DNA of 64,000 nt from Rhizobium sp. Root482 (GTDB lineage Bacteria; Pseudomonadota; Alphaproteobacteria; Rhizobiales; Rhizobiaceae): the NCBI RefSeq assembly GCF_001426565.1, contig NZ_LMFA01000010.1, forward strand, positions 1 through 64,000. The letters are read 5' to 3'. The translations under genes and the position numbers were made by a program. Below the pieces are notes generated by a model. It was not told the origin of the DNA and did not search any database. It saw only the letters and a list, made by a program, of their open reading frames with translations. This document shows, one piece after another, positions 44,872 through 54,332 of this stretch (position 1 is its first letter; every line of letters starts with the position of its first letter).

Positions 44872-47424
44872 TCAGAGCTCCCTGAGCACCGGCGCCGCCT
44901 TCTGCCCGAGCACCCGCCAGGTGCCGGCAAGTCCGAAGCCGACGGTGACGACAAGGGCGGCCGCCATGGTGGTCAGTGCCACGTCCGGCAGGAAGGACGA
45001 GGGCAAAGTCATGATCCGGCTGACCACGAACCAGGCCGCCACGCCGCCGGCAAACAGCGCGAAGACCGCCGTCGAAAGCCCGAGGATGGCATATTCGTAG
45101 CAGAAGGCGCGGATCAGCGTCGAGCGGGTGGCGCCGAGCGTCTTGAGGATCACCGCATCATGGGTGCGCGCCCGGTTGCCGGCCGCAAGTGCGCCGGCAA
45201 GCACCAGCACCGAGGCGATGAGCGCCACGGCGGCGGCGGCGCGGATCGCCGTCGCCAGCTGGCCGAGCAGCACATTGACGATATCCAGCGCATCCTTGAC
45301 CCGCACGCTGGTGATCGTCGGATAGCTGTTGGTGATCGCCTTCAGCGCGGCCGCTTCCTCGCCTGCCGTCGCCTGCGGGTCGATCACAGTGGCGATCCAG
45401 GCATGCGGCGCGCCGGCGAATGTATTGGGCGAAAAGACCATGACGAAATTGATCGACAGCGATTCCCACTCGACCTTGCGGAAATTGGCGATCCTCGCGG
45501 TGACATTGCGGCCAAGCACGTTGACGGTGACGGTATCGCCGAGCTTCAGCCCCAGCTCTCCGGCCTCCTCGGCGGAGAAGGAGACCAGCGGCTCGCCGCT
45601 GTAGTCGGGCGCCCACCAGCTTCCCTCCGTGAGGGACGAATTTTCCGGGCGGTTTTTCGCATAGGTGATGCCGCGATCACCGCGCAGCACCCATTGGCCG
45701 CCGCGCGGCACGTTCATCTTCGTCACGTCCTCGCCGTTGAAGGCAAGAATGCGGCCGCGCAGCATCGGCACTTCGATGATCTTGCCTTCGGGGAGGGATG
45801 TCTGCAGCAGCGCGCGAAACCCTTCGATCTCCGCGCTCTGGATATCCACGAAGAAGAAATTCGGCGCCCGTTCCGGCAAATTGCCGGTAAGTTCGCGCCG
45901 CAGATTGCCGTCGATCAGCGCCAGCGTGACGAGAAGCGCCAGCCCAAGGCCGAGTGAGAGGACGACGGAGGGGGTGAGCGCCCCCGGCCGGTGGATATTG
46001 CCGATGGCGAGCCTGAGCGCCGGCGAGCGCACGCGCGGCGCCCGGCGGGCAACCATGGCGACGAGAATGGCGACGCCGCGCAGGACCACGAAGGAAAAGG
46101 CGATGGCGCCGAGAAAGGTCAGCGAAATCATCCGGTCATAGGCCGTCAGCACCGCAAGGCCGGCAAGCGCTGCCAGGCAAAGGCCGGCCGCCAGCAGATA
46201 GGGCCAGGACGGCAGCGCCGATCGCTCGAAGCTCTGCTCGCGAAACAGCGCGGTTGCCGGCACTTCGCGGGCATGGCCAAGCGGCAGGATCGCAAAGGCA
46301 AGCGAGGTCAGAAGGCCGAACAGCGCGGCAAGTCCGAGCGCCGACGGGTATAGCTGGAAGGCGGTGGAGACCGGCAGCATGCCGGCCAGGAATTGGGCGG
46401 CAACAAAGGGAATGAGCGCGCCGAGCACAAGTCCGATGCCGATACCGATAAAGGCGATCAGAAGGATCTGGACGAGGTAGATGGCCGTCACCATCGCGGC
46501 CGGCGCCCCGACGCATTTGAAGGTGGCGATGACGCCGCGCTTGGAATCGAGGAAAGCGCGCACCGCATTGGCGACGCCGACACCGCCGACGATGAGGGCG
46601 GTGAGGCCGACAAGCGTAAGGAACTGCGAGAAGCGGGTGATATTAGCCGTCAGCGCCGGGGCGGCGTTCTCGCTAGTCCTGATCGACCATCCGGCCTGCG
46701 GGAATTTTTCCTCCGCCTGCTTGCGCAGCGCCGGCACCGTGCCGGGATCGGCGACCTTCACCTTGTAGGCATGCTCGACCAGGCTGCCGGTCTGCACCAG
46801 GCCACTGGCGACAAGCCCCGCATCCGAAACCAGCAGGCGCGGCGCAAAGCCAAAACCTTCCGAAAGGGCATCGGGCTCGCGCACGATAAGCCCGGACAGG
46901 CGAAAGCGCTGGTTCCCGAGCAGGATTTCGGCGCCCGTCTCAAGACCCAGCCGCTCCAAGAGGAGAGGTGCGGCCAGGGCGCCGTAGACGCCGTCCTGTT
47001 CGGCAAGAAGATTGGCAAGCGGCGCGGATGGCTCGCTTTCGAGCGTGCCATAGAGCGGATAGGCCTGATCGACGGCCTTCAACTCGACCAGCGCCTGGTT
47101 GGATCCATCGGGCAGCCGGGCCATGGAGCGCAGGCCCGACGACACCGCGACCGTTCCCATTCCGCCGATGAAGGCTTTTTCTTCCTCGGTCGCGACACGG
47201 TTGTTGAGCTCGAAGCGGATATCGGCGGCAAGCAGTTCGCGCCCCTGGCTGGCGATCGAACCAGTGATCGACTGCGACAGCGAATTGACGCCGGCAATCG
47301 CCGCCGTGCCGAGCGCAACGCAGGCGAGGAAGATATAGAAACCCTTGAGGCCCCCGCGCATTTCCCGAAGCGCGAGGCGGAGCGCCAGCCCGAGGCTGAA
47401 ATTACCGGCGGCACCGGCCCTCAT
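44872..47424 (-). CDS. ABC exporter permease, YbbP-type (FtsX domains)
   Basis: An 850-residue inner-membrane permease with two FtsX-like modules: a first helix (about 20-45), a large periplasmic part, helices at about 255-425, then a second periplasmic part and three last helices (about 720-840). The gene overlaps the ATPase gene by 4 bases. In E. coli, ybbA-ybbP is divergent from tesA, and here too a TesA-like gene is divergent, so this is the same conserved cluster. The substrate is unknown; roles in envelope lipid or lipoprotein handling have been proposed for the family. Confidence 0.9.
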   Translation of the reverse strand: MRAGAAGNFSLGLALRLALREMRGGLKGFYIFLACVALGTAAIAGVNSLSQSITGSIASQGRELLAADIRFELNNRVATEEEKAFIGGMGTVAVSSGLRSMARLPDGSNQALVELKAVDQAYPLYGTLESEPSAPLANLLAEQDGVYGALAAPLLLERLGLETGAEILLGNQRFRLSGLIVREPDALSEGFGFAPRLLVSDAGLVASGLVQTGSLVEHAYKVKVADPGTVPALRKQAEEKFPQAGWSIRTSENAAPALTANITRFSQFLTLVGLTALIVGGVGVANAVRAFLDSKRGVIATFKCVGAPAAMVTAIYLVQILLIAFIGIGIGLVLGALIPFVAAQFLAGMLPVSTAFQLYPSALGLAALFGLLTSLAFAILPLGHAREVPATALFREQSFERSALPSWPYLLAAGLCLAALAGLAVLTAYDRMISLTFLGAIAFSFVVLRGVAILVAMVARRAPRVRSPALRLAIGNIHRPGALTPSVVLSLGLGLALLVTLALIDGNLRRELTGNLPERAPNFFFVDIQSAEIEGFRALLQTSLPEGKIIEVPMLRGRILAFNGEDVTKMNVPRGGQWVLRGDRGITYAKNRPENSSLTEGSWWAPDYSGEPLVSFSAEEAGELGLKLGDTVTVNVLGRNVTARIANFRKVEWESLSINFVMVFSPNTFAGAPHAWIATVIDPQATAGEEAAALKAITNSYPTITSVRVKDALDIVNVLLGQLATAIRAAAAVALIASVLVLAGALAAGNRARTHDAVILKTLGATRSTLIRAFCYEYAILGLSTAVFALFAGGVAAWFVVSRIMTLPSSFLPDVALTTMAAALVVTVGFGLAGTWRVLGQKAAPVLREL

Positions 47425-48134
47425 GCGGAGGCAGCCTTGGTCAGCGGAGCATCGTTTCCGGTATCGGAGATGGCGCCCGAGACGATCTCGCCGGAGCGGA
47501 CGCGCACCTGGCGCGAGCAGCGCGCGGCGAGCGACGCATCATGGGTGACGAGAACCAGCGTCATGTCGCGCTCGGCCTGCTTGGAAAAGATGAGGTCGGC
47601 GACCTGGCTGCCGGTTTCGGCATCGAGATTGCCGGTGGGCTCGTCGGCGATCAGCAGCTTGGGCGCCGGCGCCAGCGCCCGGGCGATCGCCACGCGCTGC
47701 TGCTCGCCGCCGGAAAGCTGGCCGGGATAATGCGACAGGCGCTCGCCAAGCCCGACCGAAACCAGTTCGCGCCGGGCGATCTCGAAGGCATTGGCGACAT
47801 TGGCAAGCTCGAGCGGCACCGCGACGTTTTCCAGCGCCGTCATGTTCGGGATCAGATGGAAGGACTGGAAGACGATGCCGATATTGCGGCCGCGAAATTC
47901 CGCCACCCGGTCTTCGCTCAAATCGTGCAGCGGCGTGCCGTCGATGGTAATCTCGCCGCTGTCGAGCCGTTCCAGACCGGCGAGCACCATCAGGAGGGTC
48001 GATTTGCCGGAGCCGGACGGACCGACGATGCCGACCGATTCCCCCGCCTCGATGGCAAGGTCCATGCCCTTCAGCACATGAACGGACGCGGCGGCCTGCC
48101 CAAGGGTCAGATCCGCATTTTTCAGTTCGATCAT
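47421..48134 (-). CDS. ABC exporter ATPase, YbbA-type
   Basis: A 237-residue ABC ATPase of the MacB/LolD class. Walker A GPSGSGKSTLLMVLAG (about 40-55), Q-loop NIGIVFQSFHLIPNMTALENV, signature LSGGEQQRVAIARAL, Walker B LIADEPTGNLD, switch THDASLA. ATG 48134 (MIELKNADL) is chosen over an in-frame TTG at 48146. Its stop overlaps the permease start (ATGA). Together they form a full transporter, divergent from the arylesterase gene. Confidence 0.93.
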   Translation of the reverse strand: MIELKNADLTLGQAAASVHVLKGMDLAIEAGESVGIVGPSGSGKSTLLMVLAGLERLDSGEITIDGTPLHDLSEDRVAEFRGRNIGIVFQSFHLIPNMTALENVAVPLELANVANAFEIARRELVSVGLGERLSHYPGQLSGGEQQRVAIARALAPAPKLLIADEPTGNLDAETGSQVADLIFSKQAERDMTLVLVTHDASLAARCSRQVRVRSGEIVSGAISDTGNDAPLTKAASA

Positions 48135-48220
48135 GGTTTTTGCCAAAGGAAATTGCCCTATATGTCAAATATCGGAAAAATGCCGGACCGGCGGACTGGC
48201 ACGGATTTAGGGACGCGGGC

Positions 48221-48862
48221 ATGCGAATAAAAGGTTTCGCCGGATTTTTGTTGGCGTTTACGGTACTCCTGGCGCTGCCGCTTGCCGGCCATGCGGCGAC
48301 GATCAACCTGGTGGCGGTGGGCGACAGCCTAATGGCCGGCTATCAGTTGCCGCCGCAGGATGCCTTCCCCACCCGCCTCGAAAAGGCGCTGCGCGACAAG
48401 GGCCATGACGTGACCATCGCCAATGCCGGCGTGTCCGGCGACACGACATCGGGCGGCCTTGCACGGATCGACTGGTCGGTGCCGGACGGCACGGACGGGG
48501 TCATTCTGGAGCTTGGCGCCAATGACGCGCTGCGCGGCATCGCCCCGGAGGAAAGCCGCCGTAACCTGACGGCGATGATCGACAAGCTCAAGGCCCGCGG
48601 CATTGCCGTTCTGCTGGTGGGCATGCTGGCGCCGCCGAATATGGGCGGCGACTATGCCGGGCGGTTCAATCCGATCTATCCGGAGCTTTCCAAGTCCCAT
48701 GGGATACCGCTCTATCCGTTCTTCCTGGATGGCGTCGTCGAGGATGCGGCCCTCAAGATCGAGGACGGAATGCATCCGAACGGCGACGGCATCGGCGTCA
48801 TGGTCGAGCGGTTCCTGCCGGTCGCGGAAGAATTCATCGGTTCGGTCGCGAACGACGGATAA
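48221..48862 (+). CDS. tesA: SGNH-family arylesterase / thioesterase I (TesA-like)
   Basis: A 213-residue periplasmic hydrolase. A signal peptide (about 1-26, cleavage after GHA-A) precedes the SGNH blocks: I VAVGDSLMAGYQLP with the nucleophile Ser, II NAGVSGDTTSGG, III LELGANDALRG, and V DGMHPNGDG with the catalytic Asp and His. E. coli TesA has acyl-CoA thioesterase, protease I and arylesterase activity. It is divergent from the YbbAP-type exporter with 86 bases between the start codons, the same arrangement as in E. coli. Confidence 0.9.
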   Translation: MRIKGFAGFLLAFTVLLALPLAGHAATINLVAVGDSLMAGYQLPPQDAFPTRLEKALRDKGHDVTIANAGVSGDTTSGGLARIDWSVPDGTDGVILELGANDALRGIAPEESRRNLTAMIDKLKARGIAVLLVGMLAPPNMGGDYAGRFNPIYPELSKSHGIPLYPFFLDGVVEDAALKIEDGMHPNGDGIGVMVERFLPVAEEFIGSVANDG

Positions 48863-49002
48863 CGCCGGCCAGGCGCCAGGCGTGCCCCGTTCAGGGCTCG
48901 TTAATGCCATTGGATAAATATGGCAGGTGCGAAATTGTAATTGCGTGCGGGTGTCAGGCATGATTCGCTGAGGCATCTGCCAAGAGATTCGGGGAGCTCG
49001 TC

Positions 49003-49587
49003 ATGCCGAGACTTTTCACCGCCCTCGAGATTCCGCGCAATGCCGCGATGAGCCTTTCATTGCTGCGCGGCGGTCTTCCCGGAGCCCGCTGGATCGATGT
49101 CGAAAACTACCACATCACGCTCCGTTTCATCGGCGATATCGACAATCGCACCGCCGACGAGGTGGTCGAGCGGCTCGACCGGATCGAGCGGCCGGAATTC
49201 CAGATGCACCTCACCGGCACCGGCGCCTTCGGCTCCAAGAAACCCCATTCGGTCTGGGCCGGCGTCAGCACTCCGCCGGAGCTTTTCGCCCTGCAGGCGG
49301 AAATCGAGCGCATCTGCCAGAGGCTCGGCCTTCCCGCCGATCCCCGCAAATTCACCCCGCATGTGACGCTGGCCCGGCTGCGCGCATCGCGGGTCGAGGA
49401 CGTGGTCGGCTATCTCGCCGGGCGGGGCGGATTTCACACCAATCCCTTTACCGTCTCGCGCTTCGTGCTCCTGTCATCGCGCGATTCCATCGGCGGCGGC
49501 CCCTATGTGACCGAGGAAGTCTTCCCGCTCTACGAACGCTCGCTGGGTCTGCCCCTGGATGAACATTCCTCGAACGGCCTGCTATAG
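49003..49587 (+). CDS. thpR: RNA 2',3'-cyclic phosphodiesterase (2'-5' RNA ligase family)
   Basis: A 194-residue 2H phosphoesterase. The two HxTx motifs are [10 protein letters not shown] (about residue 32-35) and [10 protein letters not shown] (about 120-123), spaced normally for ThpR/LigT. These enzymes open 2',3'-cyclic phosphates to 2'-phosphate; ligation is seen only in vitro. The start ATG 49003 has GGGGAGC upstream. It is one of a run of small independent + strand genes. Confidence 0.93.
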   Translation: MPRLFTALEIPRNAAMSLSLLRGGLPGARWIDVENYHITLRFIGDIDNRTADEVVERLDRIERPEFQMHLTGTGAFGSKKPHSVWAGVSTPPELFALQAEIERICQRLGLPADPRKFTPHVTLARLRASRVEDVVGYLAGRGGFHTNPFTVSRFVLLSSRDSIGGGPYVTEEVFPLYERSLGLPLDEHSSNGLL

Positions 49588-49718
49588 GCTTTGGCCGACG
49601 GCCTGACGCAATCGGCGTCGTCGTCAGGAAGACAAGCGCCAAGGAGACACGCACCAGGAAGACAGGCGGCGCAATTTCTGGCAGTCTTCCTGCAATCGCC
49701 AATGACAGGGATATTGCC

Positions 49719-50033
49719 ATGAAACAGGAAAAGCTGCCGGCGGAGACCATTGCCGACAACCTTCAGAAAATGGAGGGCTGGGTGCTGTCGCAGGACGGCC
49801 TGTCGATCTGGAAGGCGTTCCGCTTCAAGAGCTTCGTCGAGGCCTTCGGCTTCATGAGCGAATGCGCGCTTGCCGCCGAGAAATTCGGCCATCACCCGGA
49901 ATGGTTCAACGTTTACAACAAGGTGGACGTGACCCTGACGACCCATGATTCCGGCGGCCTTACCGAGCTGGATTTCAAGCTGGCGGCACGGATGGACCGC
50001 GCCGCCGCAGGACGCATGCCGGATCACCTGTAG
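49719..50033 (+). CDS. phhB: Pterin-4-alpha-carbinolamine dehydratase
   Basis: A 104-residue PCD/DCoH protein that dehydrates 4a-hydroxytetrahydrobiopterin in pterin recycling. The signature [18 protein letters not shown] (about residues 58-75) holds the conserved His-His-Pro and substrate residues, and [13 protein letters not shown] follows. No phenylalanine hydroxylase gene is near, and many bacteria keep this protein for molybdopterin or general pterin metabolism. A short inverted repeat (49655-49692) precedes the gene. Confidence 0.93.
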   Translation: MKQEKLPAETIADNLQKMEGWVLSQDGLSIWKAFRFKSFVEAFGFMSECALAAEKFGHHPEWFNVYNKVDVTLTTHDSGGLTELDFKLAARMDRAAAGRMPDHL

Positions 50034-50103
50034 CCGGGCGAATATTCAAAGGTCGCCAGGCACGATATTTGAATTTTCGCTGGCGCTCACCATATGATTT
50101 TCC

Positions 50104-50511
50104 ATGAAAATGGGAACCGACAGCATGGATGACGTGAAGATCGGCGAAATTCTGCTTCCCGGCGAGGAAAGCGAGCAGGAAGCGAAGGCCCGCAAGGTGG
50201 AGCGCCGTTTCTGGCCGACGCTGAAGCGCGCCATGCGTCAGCTGCCCTTCAGCCGCGATGTGGTCGCCGCCTATTATTGCGCGATGGATCCGGCGACGCC
50301 GACGCGCACGCGCGGCATCCTCATCGGCGCGCTCGCCTATTTCGTCATGCCCTTCGATCTGGTTCCGGACCTTCTGGCCATGGTCGGCTTTTCCGACGAC
50401 ATCGCGGTGCTGACCGCCGCTTTCGCCGCCATCAGCGGCCAGATCAAGGACCGCCACTATATCAAGGCCGACGAAGTGCTGCGCGGCGAAATCCCGGCCG
50501 CCCGGACCTGA
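50104..50511 (+). CDS. YkvA/DUF1232 family protein
   Basis: A 135-residue protein of the YkvA family. The hallmark is RGILIGALAYFVMPFDLVPDLLAMVGFSDD, read as ILIGALAYFVMPFDLVPD and GFSDDIAVL, a hydrophobic hairpin with a conserved P-x-D-L-[IV]-PD core (about residues 75-105). The function is unknown; a membrane-associated role is likely. Starts at ATG 50104 or ATG 50125 are both possible; the second gives a normal-looking N-terminus (MDDVKIGEIL). Confidence 0.83.
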   Translation: MKMGTDSMDDVKIGEILLPGEESEQEAKARKVERRFWPTLKRAMRQLPFSRDVVAAYYCAMDPATPTRTRGILIGALAYFVMPFDLVPDLLAMVGFSDDIAVLTAAFAAISGQIKDRHYIKADEVLRGEIPAART

Positions 50512-50912
50512 GAAGGCGCACTATGACCATCCGGCGTCTCTGCGTTGCGCGAGCCCCAACGATCGCGACCGGGGCGGCTTTTCGGCGTGGACAAATTCTT
50601 GCCTGATTCTTTGTGGCATAAACGATCGTCGTGCATGCAACGGCGTGGCGCCTCGGGCGAATTCGGCCTTGGCATCAGGCATTCCGCGGTTTCCCGCAGC
50701 AGTGATCGGGATGGCCTGCGCGTGACGACGAGCCTGAAACTTCGGTGGAATTTGCGTCACCATCTGTTCCGTAATAAAGCGGATGGCAGCGAATTCAGGG
50801 AATGTTGACGGTTTGGTAACCCGAATTAAGTCAAATTAAATCAAATCGTGACCATGCGTTGCCCGGCGGAGGCTGTTTTAAGCCTCGGCAGCGAAGAAAC
50901 CGGCAGGACAAG
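50512..50912. promoter_or_regulatory. Intergenic region upstream of ialB
   Basis: I see no gene in these 401 bases. AT-rich sequence at 50805-50850 with TTGACG and repeated TTAA/AAATTAAAT tracts (including TTAA-N6-TTAA, one short of a CtrA box) is the likely ialB promoter region. A GAGGC/GCCTC hairpin (50869-50887) lies in its leader. Confidence 0.4.
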
Positions 50913-51416
50913 ATGTTTGTAAGAAAGCTCAACCTCGCACTCGCACTGGTGCTGGCATTTGCCGGCGCCGCTTCGGCACAATCGCCGACCCGTATCCAGC
51001 AGTTCAACGCCTGGGGCGCCTATTCCTACCAGGCCGGTGCCGGCAAGGTCTGTTATGTGCTGTCGGTTCCGAAGGAGAAGAGCCCCGCCAATGTCGATCA
51101 CGGCGATATCTTCTTCCTGGTTTCGCAGCGCCCCGGCCAGAACATCTCCTACGAGCCGCAGGCGATGATGGGCTATCAATTGCAGGAAAGCTCCAAGGTC
51201 ACGGTGAAAATCGACGACCGCGACTTCGTGATGTTCACCAAGGGCAATTCGGCCTGGGTGGAGAACGCCGCCGAAGAGCCGGCCCTCGTGGCGGCCATGA
51301 AGGGCGGCAAGACCATGTCGGTCGCCGCCAAATCGCGCAAGGGCACGCAGACCTCCTATTCCTATTCGCTGTCGGGCATTTCGGCGGCGCTGAAGCAGAT
51401 CGAGACCTGCAAGTAG
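50913..51416 (+). CDS. Invasion-associated locus B (IalB)-family protein
   Basis: A 167-residue secreted protein. A signal peptide (about 1-23: KLNLALALVLAFAGAASAQS) is followed by an IalB-type domain: FNAWGAYSY, KVCYVLSVPKEK, DIFFLVSQRPGQNISYEPQAM in parts, and ending LKQIETCK. In Bartonella, IalB helps red-cell invasion; in other alphaproteobacteria such proteins are common periplasmic or outer-membrane proteins of unknown function. ATG 50913 was chosen because the signal peptide begins there. A good terminator follows. Confidence 0.88.
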   Translation: MFVRKLNLALALVLAFAGAASAQSPTRIQQFNAWGAYSYQAGAGKVCYVLSVPKEKSPANVDHGDIFFLVSQRPGQNISYEPQAMMGYQLQESSKVTVKIDDRDFVMFTKGNSAWVENAAEEPALVAAMKGGKTMSVAAKSRKGTQTSYSYSLSGISAALKQIETCK

Positions 51417-51443
51417 GCTGACCGTTCCACCGCTGACATTTCG

Positions 51444-51468
51444 AAAGGCCGGCTTGCCCGGCCTTTTT
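51444..51468 (+). terminator. Intrinsic terminator of ialB
   Basis: AAAGGCCGG pairs with CCGGCCTTT around a 5-base loop, followed by TT and CC. It lies 28 bases after the stop codon. Confidence 0.88.
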
Positions 51469-51687
51469 CCGTTGAACGGTCGCCCTGCCTGCACATCTGC
51501 CCTGCCCGGCCGGAGGGTGACGCCGGGCAAAAACCGTGCTAAAGCCCGGCTCAAGTAGGCTGCGCGGATCGTTGACGATCCCTGTTCACGACCCCTTGAG
51601 GCGCGGCGGACGAACTCTGATCTCAGCATATTCCGCACCGGGCGCAGGCGAACGCTTGAACGGTGCCGGCATATCTCAGGATGGGAA

Positions 51688-52929
51688 ATGGCTGGAATGA
51701 CCGCGACTGCAACACTTGATCTGGACCGCCCGGCAACCGCGCCGGCCCGCCCTGCCCCTGGCCTTGAAAAACCGACGCTGATCGGCCTTTCGCGCGAGGA
51801 TATGGCCAAGGCGCTGGTGGAAACCGGCATTCCGGAACGCCAGGTCAGGATGCGGGTGAGCCAGCTCTGGCACTGGCTCTATGTGCGCGGCGTTTCCGAT
51901 TTCGATCACATGACCAATGTATCCAAGGACATGCGCGAAATGCTGAAACAGCATTTCACCATCGCCCGGCCGGAGATCGTCGAGGAACAGATCTCGACCG
52001 ACGGCACCCGCAAATGGCTCTTGCGCTTCCCGCCCCGTGGCGCCGGCCGTCCCGTCGAGATCGAGACCGTCTATATTCCCGAGGAAGGCCGCGGCACGCT
52101 TTGTGTCTCCAGCCAGGTCGGCTGCACGCTGACCTGTTCCTTCTGCCATACCGGCACGCAGAAGCTGGTGCGCAATCTCACGGCCGAGGAAATCCTCTCG
52201 CAACTGCTTCTCGCGCGTGACCGGCTGGGCGACTTCCCCGACCGCGACACGCCGGCCGGCGCCATCGTGCCGAACGACGGCCGCAAGGTCACCAATATGG
52301 TGATGATGGGCATGGGCGAGCCGCTCTACAATTTCGAGAACGTCAAGACGGCGCTGTTGATCGCCACCGACGGTGACGGCCTGTCGCTCTCCAAGCGCCG
52401 CGTCACGCTCTCGACCTCAGGCATCGTCCCTGAGATCATCCGCACCGGCGAGGAAATCGGCGTCATGCTGGCGATCTCGCTGCATGCGGTGAAGGACGAC
52501 CTGCGCGACATGCTGGTGCCGATCAACAAGAAATATCCGTTGAAGGAACTGCTCGCCGCCTGCCGCGCCTATCCGGGCCTGTCGAATGCGCGCCGCATCA
52601 CCTTCGAATATGTGATGCTCGAAGGGGTCAATGATACACTCGAGGACGCCAAGGAACTGGTGCGCCTCCTGAAGGGCATTCCGGCCAAGATCAACCTCAT
52701 TCCGTTCAATCCCTGGCCCGGCACCAACTACCAGTGTTCGAAATGGGAAGAGATCGAGAAATTTGCCGATTTCATCAACGCGGCCGGCTATGCCTCGCCG
52801 ATCCGCACGCCGCGCGGCCGTGACATTCTCGCCGCCTGCGGCCAGCTGAAATCCGACTCCGAACGCATGCGCAAGGTCGATCGCATGGCGCTGGAAGCCA
52901 TGATGATCGCCAATCACGGCGAGGATTGA
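51688..52929 (+). CDS. rlmN: 23S rRNA/tRNA adenine C2-methyltransferase RlmN
   Basis: A 413-residue radical-SAM enzyme that makes m2A2503 in 23S rRNA and m2A37 in tRNA. The radical-SAM motif is CTLTCSFC (Cys146, Cys150, Cys153). The methyl-carrying cysteine (E. coli Cys355) has its counterpart in the conserved ILAACGQL near residue 390. Also present are [12 protein letters not shown] and [15 protein letters not shown] 51688 follows AGGATGGGA. An intergenic gap of 270 bases with a terminator precedes it. Confidence 0.96.
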   Translation: MAGMTATATLDLDRPATAPARPAPGLEKPTLIGLSREDMAKALVETGIPERQVRMRVSQLWHWLYVRGVSDFDHMTNVSKDMREMLKQHFTIARPEIVEEQISTDGTRKWLLRFPPRGAGRPVEIETVYIPEEGRGTLCVSSQVGCTLTCSFCHTGTQKLVRNLTAEEILSQLLLARDRLGDFPDRDTPAGAIVPNDGRKVTNMVMMGMGEPLYNFENVKTALLIATDGDGLSLSKRRVTLSTSGIVPEIIRTGEEIGVMLAISLHAVKDDLRDMLVPINKKYPLKELLAACRAYPGLSNARRITFEYVMLEGVNDTLEDAKELVRLLKGIPAKINLIPFNPWPGTNYQCSKWEEIEKFADFINAAGYASPIRTPRGRDILAACGQLKSDSERMRKVDRMALEAMMIANHGED

Positions 52930-52962
52930 TCAGCAGAATTGATGCGCACAGCGCGCCAATTC

Positions 52963-53008
52963 GATTGATTTAACCTTTTGGGCTTCCTAAGAAGGCCCGA
53001 AATCAATC
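52963..53008 (+). promoter_or_regulatory. Composite stem-loop on the leader of the TrpX-type ABC operon
   Basis: GATTGATTT (52963-52971) pairs with AAATCAATC (53000-53008), 9 of 9 bases; inside, GGGCTT (52980-52985) pairs with AAGGCCC (52992-52998), with one bulged G. The structure ends one base before the AGGAGGA ribosome-binding site of the next gene. It has no T tract. It could be the rlmN transcript end or a translational control element. Confidence 0.55.
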
Positions 53009-53021
53009 CAGGAGGACACCC

Positions 53022-53975
53022 ATGCGCTCACTTCTCATCGCTCTTGCAGCAACCGCTGCGATGTCGCTGCCCGCGCGGGCCGACGAGGTCACCGTCGCCG
53101 TCACGGCGATCGTCGAGCATCCGGCTCTGGATGCGGCCCGCGACGGTGTCAAGGAAGCGCTGGCCGCTGCCGGCTACAAGGAAGGCGAGAACCTCAAATT
53201 CCTCTATGAATCGGCGCAGGGCAACCCCGCCACCGCGGCCCAGATCGCCCGCCAGTTCGCCGGCGAGGCGCCCGACGTCATCGTGCCGATCTCGACGCCC
53301 TCGGCCCAGGCGGTCGTCTCCTCGACGCGCGATATCCCGGTGGTCTTCACCGCCGTGTCCGATCCGCTCGGCGCCCAGCTCGTCAAGGACATGGACAAGC
53401 CCGGCGGCAATGTCACCGGCCTTTCCGACCTCTCGCCGGTTGCCGAGCATGTGGCGCTGATCAAGGAAATCCTGCCGAACGTGAAGTCGATCGGCTATCT
53501 CTACAATTCCGGCGAGGCCAATTCCGTGTCGCTGCTCGCCGTCTTGAAGGCGGAAGCCGACAAAGCCGGCCTGACCATCGTCGAATCCGCCGCCACCAAG
53601 TCGGCCGAAGTGCAGGGCGCCGCCCGCGCGCTCGTCGGCCGCGCCGATGTGATCTACATCCCCACCGACAACACGATCATTTCGGCACTCGAAGCCGCCG
53701 TCGGCGTCGCCGAAGAGGCCAAGCTGCCGCTGTTCACCGCCGATACGGATTCCGTGACCCGCGGCGCACTTGCTGCCCTTGGCTTCAACTACCGCGATGT
53801 CGGCAAGCAGACCGGCGAGATCGTCGTTCGCATCCTGAAGGGCGAGAACCCGGGCGATATCCCGGTGAAGGTCGCGGCCGGCACCGACTTGGTCATCAAC
53901 AAGTCCGCCGCCGCCAAGATGGGCGTGACCTTCCCGGAAAGCGTTCTCAGCCGCGCCACCCGCGTGATCGAATAA
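53022..53975 (+). CDS. ABC transporter substrate-binding protein, TrpX/DUF534 family
   Basis: A 317-residue periplasmic binding protein of the ABC-sub-bind family. A signal peptide (about 1-20: LLIALAATAAMSLPARA) is followed by VTAIVEHPALDAARDGVKEAL in parts (AIVEHPALDAARDGV), EGENLKFLYESAQGN, DVIVPISTPSAQAVVSS, and NYRDVGKQTGEIVVRIL. In Firmicutes and streptococci relatives import tryptophan or its analogues; the substrate in alphaproteobacteria is not established. A strong AGGAGGA ribosome-binding site precedes it. The permease and ATPase follow, after a repeat-filled gap. Confidence 0.9.
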   Translation: MRSLLIALAATAAMSLPARADEVTVAVTAIVEHPALDAARDGVKEALAAAGYKEGENLKFLYESAQGNPATAAQIARQFAGEAPDVIVPISTPSAQAVVSSTRDIPVVFTAVSDPLGAQLVKDMDKPGGNVTGLSDLSPVAEHVALIKEILPNVKSIGYLYNSGEANSVSLLAVLKAEADKAGLTIVESAATKSAEVQGAARALVGRADVIYIPTDNTIISALEAAVGVAEEAKLPLFTADTDSVTRGALAALGFNYRDVGKQTGEIVVRILKGENPGDIPVKVAAGTDLVINKSAAAKMGVTFPESVLSRATRVIE

Positions 53976-54029
53976 AAGACCAAGACTTCTTCCCAACCCT
54001 TCAACGAACGGCGAAGGGGCGGTGCGATC

Positions 54030-54222
54030 CCTCTTCTCCCCAGCGCGGAGAAGTGCCGAGTGAAACGAGGCGATGAGGGGGTCGGCGAAGACGGAGCCAC
54101 AACAACGGTGCCTTCGGCCCCCTCATCCGGCCTTCGGCCACCTTCTCCCCGCTGGGGAGAAGAGAATGCGAGCGGCGGCCCCTGTCATCTCCTCTCTCCT
54201 TGCGAGGAGGGGCTGGGGAGGT
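54030..54222. repeat. Palindromic repeat, family B (copy 2)
   Basis: An approximately 193-base repeat-rich stretch: CTCTTCTCCCCAGC (54031-54044) and GCTGGGGAGAAGAG (54151-54164) are inverted copies, each next to a GATGAGGGGG or CCCCCTCATC block; a further CTCCTCTC...GAGGAG part follows. It shares CCCTCATCCGGCC and CACCTTCTCCCCGCT with the copy at 16967. It lies between the binding-protein and permease genes of one operon. Confidence 0.8.
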
Positions 54223-54332
54223 CCTTCGATATATGCAATCCCGCAAGCGCCCCAGATACGGGCGCTTTCGTGTTATCTGATGAACAGCGTCCCCGTTATC
54301 TGGACGGTGGCTGAAGGAAAGGACCGACAGCG

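Noticed and set aside
50827..50840. CtrA box (TTAA repeat) before ialB
   Set aside because: Spacing between the TTAA halves is six, not seven, and the region is generally AT-rich.
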